In this document: piece after piece, positions 31,904-35,505 of the stretch
Numbering within the stretch: position 1 is the stretch's first letter
Layout of the letters: each line of letters begins with the position of its first letter
Assembly: GCA_964343365.1 (NCBI GenBank)
Contig: CAYFJI010000009.1
Span: forward strand, 1-35,505
Origin: CAJXWH01 sp964343365
Lineage (GTDB): Bacteria > Pseudomonadota > Gammaproteobacteria > Arenicellales > UBA868
Direction: 5' to 3'
Length of the DNA stretch: 35,505 nt
Program-made: the position numbers and the translations under genes
The notes under the pieces: model-generated
What the model was told of the DNA's origin: nothing
Seen by the model: the letters and a program-made list of their open reading frames with translations, nothing else
The model's database searches: none

Positions 31904-33139
31904 TTGACAAAAAGGAGAAAAATTTACTTTTACTTTTTCCTGATAGGTTGGCCAACAGCACTAGTGCTTGGCACCTTAGGGTGGCCCACTGTACTAAGCT
32001 CAATTAAAAGTGATCGATTTTCGGTCTGGGGCATAAATAAAGATCTGATAAAAAACACAGTTTCCCAATCAATTGCACAGAATAGGTACCCTAAAAGGGT
32101 TGTAGTGCATAGAAATGGTAAAGAATATGTATCTACTATTCAATATACCATTGATGACAAACTGCAAAAGAAAGTTGAATCAGTCTTCAAAAAATGGCAG
32201 CCTGATTATGGGGTTTTTGTTGCCATTGAACCAGATAGTGGGCGAGTTCTTGCTATGGCCAATCATCAACGAAATCGAAACGTTAGCGAAAATCTAGCCC
32301 TTGGAAATACTTATCCGTCTGCTTCGATTTTTAAACTTATTACTGCTGCCGCAGCAATCGACCTCGGAAAAATTGATGCTGAAACTATTATCCCTTTCAA
32401 TGGTAAGGCTAGCAGTCTGTATAGGAAAAATGTGTTATATCACAAAAATAATAAATGGACCCAGCATTTTCCAATTAAAACTGCCTTTGCAAAATCAGCA
32501 AATACAGTTTTTGGCCGACTAGGCCTAATGTATGTTGGAGGTCAACAACTTTCTGAATATGCTAATAAGTTTGGGTTTAATCAGCAGCTGTCCGGAGATT
32601 TTTACGTTCCAGAAAGTCGGGCAGACTTTAATCCAGAAGAAGAATGGCGTGTGGTTGAAGCTGCGGCTGGCTACACTAAAAATAATACGATAAGTCCTGT
32701 GCATGCTGCTATGCTCGCGGCTTCCGTAATTAACGGTGGTCGAATGCTGCCTCCAATTCTAGTAGATTCTATAACCAACGATAATGGCATTATTCTCTAT
32801 GAATCAAACCTTACATCTCCTCCTCCAATCATTAAATCGAATACGGTTAATCAATTACAAATACTTATGCGCGAAACGGTGTTGCGGGGATCAGCCCAAA
32901 AAAGCTTTAAAGATTTTTCAAGAAAGCAATATAAAAATGTCGAAGTAGGCGGTAAAACGGGCTCACTTTCTGGTTTAAAGCCAGAGGGGAAATATGATTG
33001 GTTCATCGGATATGCACAAGCTGGACCAAAAAAAATAGCTTTTGCAGCCCTTTGCATAAACAAAGATTATTGGTATGTAAAATCTAGTCAAGTCGCGCGC
33101 ATCGCTGTTGAACACTATTTTCAACAAAACCAAACCTAA
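31904..33139 (+). CDS. Penicillin-binding transpeptidase domain protein (small PBP)
   Basis: A 411-residue protein with one N-terminal membrane helix (about residues 7-32) and a periplasmic penicillin-binding transpeptidase domain. The active-site motifs are all present: SIFK with serine 141 and lysine 144, SAN at 198-200, and KTGS at 351-354. YGVFVAIEPDSGRVLAM is typical of class B PBPs. It lacks the large N-terminal pedestal domain of PBP2 and PBP3 (FtsI) and any glycosyltransferase domain. The TTG start at 31904 is the first in frame after a stop. It probably cross-links peptidoglycan or is a carboxypeptidase. It lies 108 bases after the J-like gene and 37 before thyA, and links to either are unproven. 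Confidence 0.88.
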   Translation: MTKRRKIYFYFFLIGWPTALVLGTLGWPTVLSSIKSDRFSVWGINKDLIKNTVSQSIAQNRYPKRVVVHRNGKEYVSTIQYTIDDKLQKKVESVFKKWQPDYGVFVAIEPDSGRVLAMANHQRNRNVSENLALGNTYPSASIFKLITAAAAIDLGKIDAETIIPFNGKASSLYRKNVLYHKNNKWTQHFPIKTAFAKSANTVFGRLGLMYVGGQQLSEYANKFGFNQQLSGDFYVPESRADFNPEEEWRVVEAAAGYTKNNTISPVHAAMLAASVINGGRMLPPILVDSITNDNGIILYESNLTSPPPIIKSNTVNQLQILMRETVLRGSAQKSFKDFSRKQYKNVEVGGKTGSLSGLKPEGKYDWFIGYAQAGPKKIAFAALCINKDYWYVKSSQVARIAVEHYFQQNQT

Positions 33140-33176
33140 TATTTTAATTATCGATTCATGAACTTAGGAACTAATT

Positions 33177-34055
33177 TTGAAACAATATCTTGACGTAGTA
33201 AATGAGGTGCTTACACGGGGAACAAGAAAAACTAATCGCACAGGTGTCGACACGATTTCTAGATTTAACCTAAATTATGAAATCGATATGAGTCAAGGGT
33301 TTCCCTTGCTAACCACAAAAGAAATATCTTGGAAAAATATCGTGGTAGAAAACTTGTGGTTTTTGTCTGGAGACACACATATTGAGCTATTGCGGCGACA
33401 TGGATGTAAATTCTGGGACCCATGGGCTGATGCTAACAATCGTGTGCCAAGTGCCTATGGTAACTTCTGGAGAAACTTTCCAACCGTACAAAATGACCAA
33501 CTAAACTTCAATGATCAAATTCGTTGGGTTCTTGAACAGCTAAAAATTAACCCTAATAGCAGGAGATTGGTTGTCTCTGCATGGTCTCCTGGAAATGCAC
33601 AAACAAGCACCTTGCCACCATGTCACGCCTTTTGGATGTTGAACGTGCAATATGCGGAATCAGGGGAACCTATGCTTTGTCTGCATCTAACGCAACGTAG
33701 CTGTGACGTAGCCCTTGGACTGCCATACAATATCGCAGGGTATGCTCTTTTACTGATGCTCTTCTCCAAATTTAGCGGCATCAGAGCTGGGACACTGGGA
33801 CATACTTTAGTAGATGCACATATTTATACCGCTAAAGAAGATGGAGGTATGAAAGAATATGATCATATTCCAGGATTAAAGAAACAGCTTAATCGAACGC
33901 CTCGCAAACTGCCTACCCTTAAAATTGATGAATCTATAACAAAACTGGAAGATATTCCGAACTTATTGAAGATGGACACTGACAGTCTAACAAGTGTTTT
34001 TACAATCAACGAATATGATCCGCATCCAGCAATCAAATTTAAGGTAGCGGTTTAA
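33177..34055 (+). CDS. thyA: Thymidylate synthase
   Basis: ThyA methylates dUMP to dTMP using methylene-tetrahydrofolate. The 292 residues contain the N-terminal GTRKTNRTGVDTISRF with phosphate-binding arginine, LWFLSGDTHIELL, the catalytic cysteine C149 in LPPCHAFW, LTQRSCDVALGLPYNIAGYALL and DAHIY. It is about 28 residues longer than E. coli ThyA (264), mostly in the C-terminal third, where GHTLVDAHIYTAKEDGGMKE is followed by extra sequence. Start TTG 33177 with AGGA 7 bases upstream. folA follows after 2 bases, the classical thyA-folA pair: the dihydrofolate made here is recycled by FolA. Confidence 0.96.
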   Translation: MKQYLDVVNEVLTRGTRKTNRTGVDTISRFNLNYEIDMSQGFPLLTTKEISWKNIVVENLWFLSGDTHIELLRRHGCKFWDPWADANNRVPSAYGNFWRNFPTVQNDQLNFNDQIRWVLEQLKINPNSRRLVVSAWSPGNAQTSTLPPCHAFWMLNVQYAESGEPMLCLHLTQRSCDVALGLPYNIAGYALLLMLFSKFSGIRAGTLGHTLVDAHIYTAKEDGGMKEYDHIPGLKKQLNRTPRKLPTLKIDESITKLEDIPNLLKMDTDSLTSVFTINEYDPHPAIKFKVAV

Positions 34056-34057
34056 CT

Positions 34058-34528
34058 ATGATCGCCGCTATCGTTGCTATGTCTCCCGAACGTGTAATTG
34101 GTTTAGATGGCAATCTTCCATGGCATTACCCCGTCGATTTAAAGCGTTTTCGAAATGTTACTCTAGGCACCACTGTAATTATGGGACGAAAAACTTGGGA
34201 ATCACTTAATTCCAAAGCCCTGCCAAAACGCAGAAACATTGTTATTACTAGAAGGCACTTGTCAAATGTCGAAACATTTGTATCAATTTCAGCCGCGCTT
34301 TCTACCTGCCAAGACCGAGTCTGGTTTATTGGCGGCGGACAACTATACGATGCGGCTATTCCGTACTGTGATCTTATTGATATCACCCATGTTCCAGATC
34401 AAATTATTTCTGATAACGCTGTTTACTTCCCTGAATTGGATTATAGCCTTTGGAAGGCTGGCCCTATCGTTCCACTTGCCGAAGATATTCGACTTACCCA
34501 ACAAAATTATTACCGACGGCATGCTTAA
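34058..34528 (+). CDS. folA: Dihydrofolate reductase
   Basis: FolA reduces dihydrofolate to tetrahydrofolate with NADPH. The 156 residues are the normal chromosomal size. Visible are MIAAIVAMSPERVIGLDGNLPWHYPVDLKRFR in pieces, with the tryptophan of LPW and the substrate-binding aspartate in PVDLKRF, then VIMGRKTWESL (NADPH binding) and VWFIGGGQLYDAAI. It starts 2 bases after the thyA stop and is surely translated from the same mRNA. Confidence 0.97.
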   Translation: MIAAIVAMSPERVIGLDGNLPWHYPVDLKRFRNVTLGTTVIMGRKTWESLNSKALPKRRNIVITRRHLSNVETFVSISAALSTCQDRVWFIGGGQLYDAAIPYCDLIDITHVPDQIISDNAVYFPELDYSLWKAGPIVPLAEDIRLTQQNYYRRHA

Positions 34529-34652
34529 TCATTCAAAAAACCCTGATTTACTGACAAGAAGAGTCACTGAAATAAGACCAGTAATATCGCAATATAAATA
34601 ACTCAGGCACATAAAATAGATAAGTAAATTATCCTCTGGCATAACTCTAGCA

Positions 34653-35505
34653 ATGATCCATCCCGAGAGCGATTTTTCTGAATTAAACGTTGAACAAAAA
34701 CGAGCGGTTGAATCCGAACCTGGTCCCGTGCTTGTGCTTGCTGGTGCGGGAAGTGGAAAAACGAGGGTTTTAACCTATAGGATCGCTTGGTTAATTCAAA
34801 AACTTGACGTTTTACCTCAATCGATTCTCGCTGTAACCTTTACTAATAAAGCCGCTAACGAAATGCGTCATCGGATCGAAACCATGCTAGGCTTTAGTGT
34901 CAATAGAATGTGGATCGGCACGTTTCATGGGCTATCGCTACGACTATTAAGAAGCCATTACCGGGAAGCTGAACTACCTGAACATTTTGAAATTTTAGAT
35001 TCTGATGATCAGTACCGCCTGATACGCCGAATTCTAAAGGAACTTGAACTAGATGAAGGAGTATGGCCACCTAGACAAGTACAATCATTCATAAATCAAA
35101 ATAAAGAATCGGGGCGTCGTTCTGATTTTTCCTATAGTAGCACTAGAGATATTGAAGAAACAATGCTGCGTGTTTACGATCATTATGAAAAGTTATGCCA
35201 GCGCTTTGGATTAGTTGATTTTGCTGAGCTACTTCTGCGCGCTTTTGAGTTAATAATGAGTAATCGCGAGTTAAAAGAGTTTTATAGAGATCGTTTTTCT
35301 CATATTCTTGTCGACGAATTCCAAGATACAAATGATATTCAATACAGATGGATTAAAGTCCTAACTCAACCCAAAAACAACATTTTGGCGGTAGGTGATG
35401 ATGATCAATCTATATATGGTTGGAGAGGTGCAGATATATCTAATATACTTAATTTTTCTGATGCTTTTGGTGATTCTAAAATTTTTAAATTAGAACAAAA
35501 CTATA
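34653..35505 (+). CDS. uvrD: UvrD/Rep-type DNA helicase, N-terminal part (cut by window end)
   Basis: From the ATG at 34653 a frame of 284 codons runs off the window. It is a superfamily 1A helicase: LNVEQKRAVES (Q motif), LVLAGAGSGKTRVLTYRIA (Walker A), VTFTNKAANEMRHRIE (Ia), GTFHGLSLRLLR, ILVDEFQDTNDIQY (Walker B), and AVGDDDQSIYGWRGADISNI (III). UvrD acts in nucleotide excision and mismatch repair. The alternatives Rep and PcrA share these motifs; FxELL and the DDDQSIY style fit UvrD best, but the C-terminus would be needed to decide. It follows folA after 124 bases without a gene. Confidence 0.9.
   Translation, partial: MIHPESDFSELNVEQKRAVESEPGPVLVLAGAGSGKTRVLTYRIAWLIQKLDVLPQSILAVTFTNKAANEMRHRIETMLGFSVNRMWIGTFHGLSLRLLRSHYREAELPEHFEILDSDDQYRLIRRILKELELDEGVWPPRQVQSFINQNKESGRRSDFSYSSTRDIEETMLRVYDHYEKLCQRFGLVDFAELLLRAFELIMSNRELKEFYRDRFSHILVDEFQDTNDIQYRWIKVLTQPKNNILAVGDDDQSIYGWRGADISNILNFSDAFGDSKIFKLEQNY

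Noticed and set aside
34239..34601. 120-residue frame overlapping folA on the same strand
   Set aside because: Lies in another frame of a secure folA gene, has no recognisable motif and shows no family pattern.
1..35505. tRNA, rRNA, insertion sequence, prophage, toxin-antitoxin or defence system
   Set aside because: I looked for T-loop like GGTTCRA motifs, transposase motifs, terminal inverted repeats and typical defence genes, and saw none.

Overview
The window is a stretch of housekeeping chromosome from an AT-rich gammaproteobacterium, probably an uncultured, environmental lineage known from a metagenome assembly. The gene order dsbD - tlpA - aroQ - accB - accC - prmA - DUF3426 - fis - purH - purD is the arrangement I know from Pseudomonas-type Gammaproteobacteria. 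The ilvE / CHCC zinc finger / waaF / waaG-waaP block points the same way. A scaffold gap of exactly 100 N lies inside a lysine-repeat gene and is flanked by an identical 55-base sequence, which suggests a short-read draft assembly. Non-ATG starts are frequent: TTG for tsaC, waaA, galE, the PBP gene and thyA; GTG for purD, the second LPS kinase and one SDR gene; and probably ATT for tlpA.

Layout. 1-5339: end of dsbD, a membrane-anchored TlpA-type thioredoxin, aroQ, accB-accC (biotin carboxyl carrier and biotin carboxylase), prmA, a zinc-ribbon/DUF3426 membrane protein and fis. 5385-9349: purH, purD, purE and a TsaC-type protein. 9553-10836: waaA (Kdo transferase). 10837-11660: a gene for a small lysine-repeat, histone H1-like protein with its own strong promoter and a terminator shared with the convergent aroE. 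11689-14174 (minus strand): aroE and two overlapping short-chain dehydrogenase genes. 14175-14596: a gene-free stretch with a long hairpin. 14597-21327: ribH-like gene, ilvE, CHCC zinc finger, waaF, galE, a fused waaG-waaP gene and a second WaaP-like kinase, so most of this block builds the LPS inner core. 21339-23251: an EEP-family hydrolase (minus) and a histone-deacetylase-family protein (plus). 23389-26666: a possible 42-codon ORF and ileS, which encodes a type 2 isoleucyl-tRNA synthetase with an altered signature motif. 26811-29534: metK, an S-adenosylhomocysteine (SAH) riboswitch and ahcY, an S-adenosylmethionine (SAM) synthesis and SAH recycling module. 29596-30365: a DUF465 gene and a poorly coding stretch. 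30366-33139: a VWA protein, a membrane J-domain-like protein with a changed HPD motif and a minimal PBP transpeptidase. 33177-35505: thyA, folA and the first part of uvrD.

I did not find a mobile element, prophage, CRISPR array, tRNA or rRNA. Most genes are ordinary. The most noteworthy points are the single-polypeptide WaaG-WaaP fusion, the GXHH-type IleRS2, the VWA/J-like pair whose J domain reads HSD instead of HPD, the artefactual gap in the histone-like gene, and the likely ATT start of tlpA. The VWA/J pair is the nearest thing here to an undescribed system, but the sequence alone does not show what it does.
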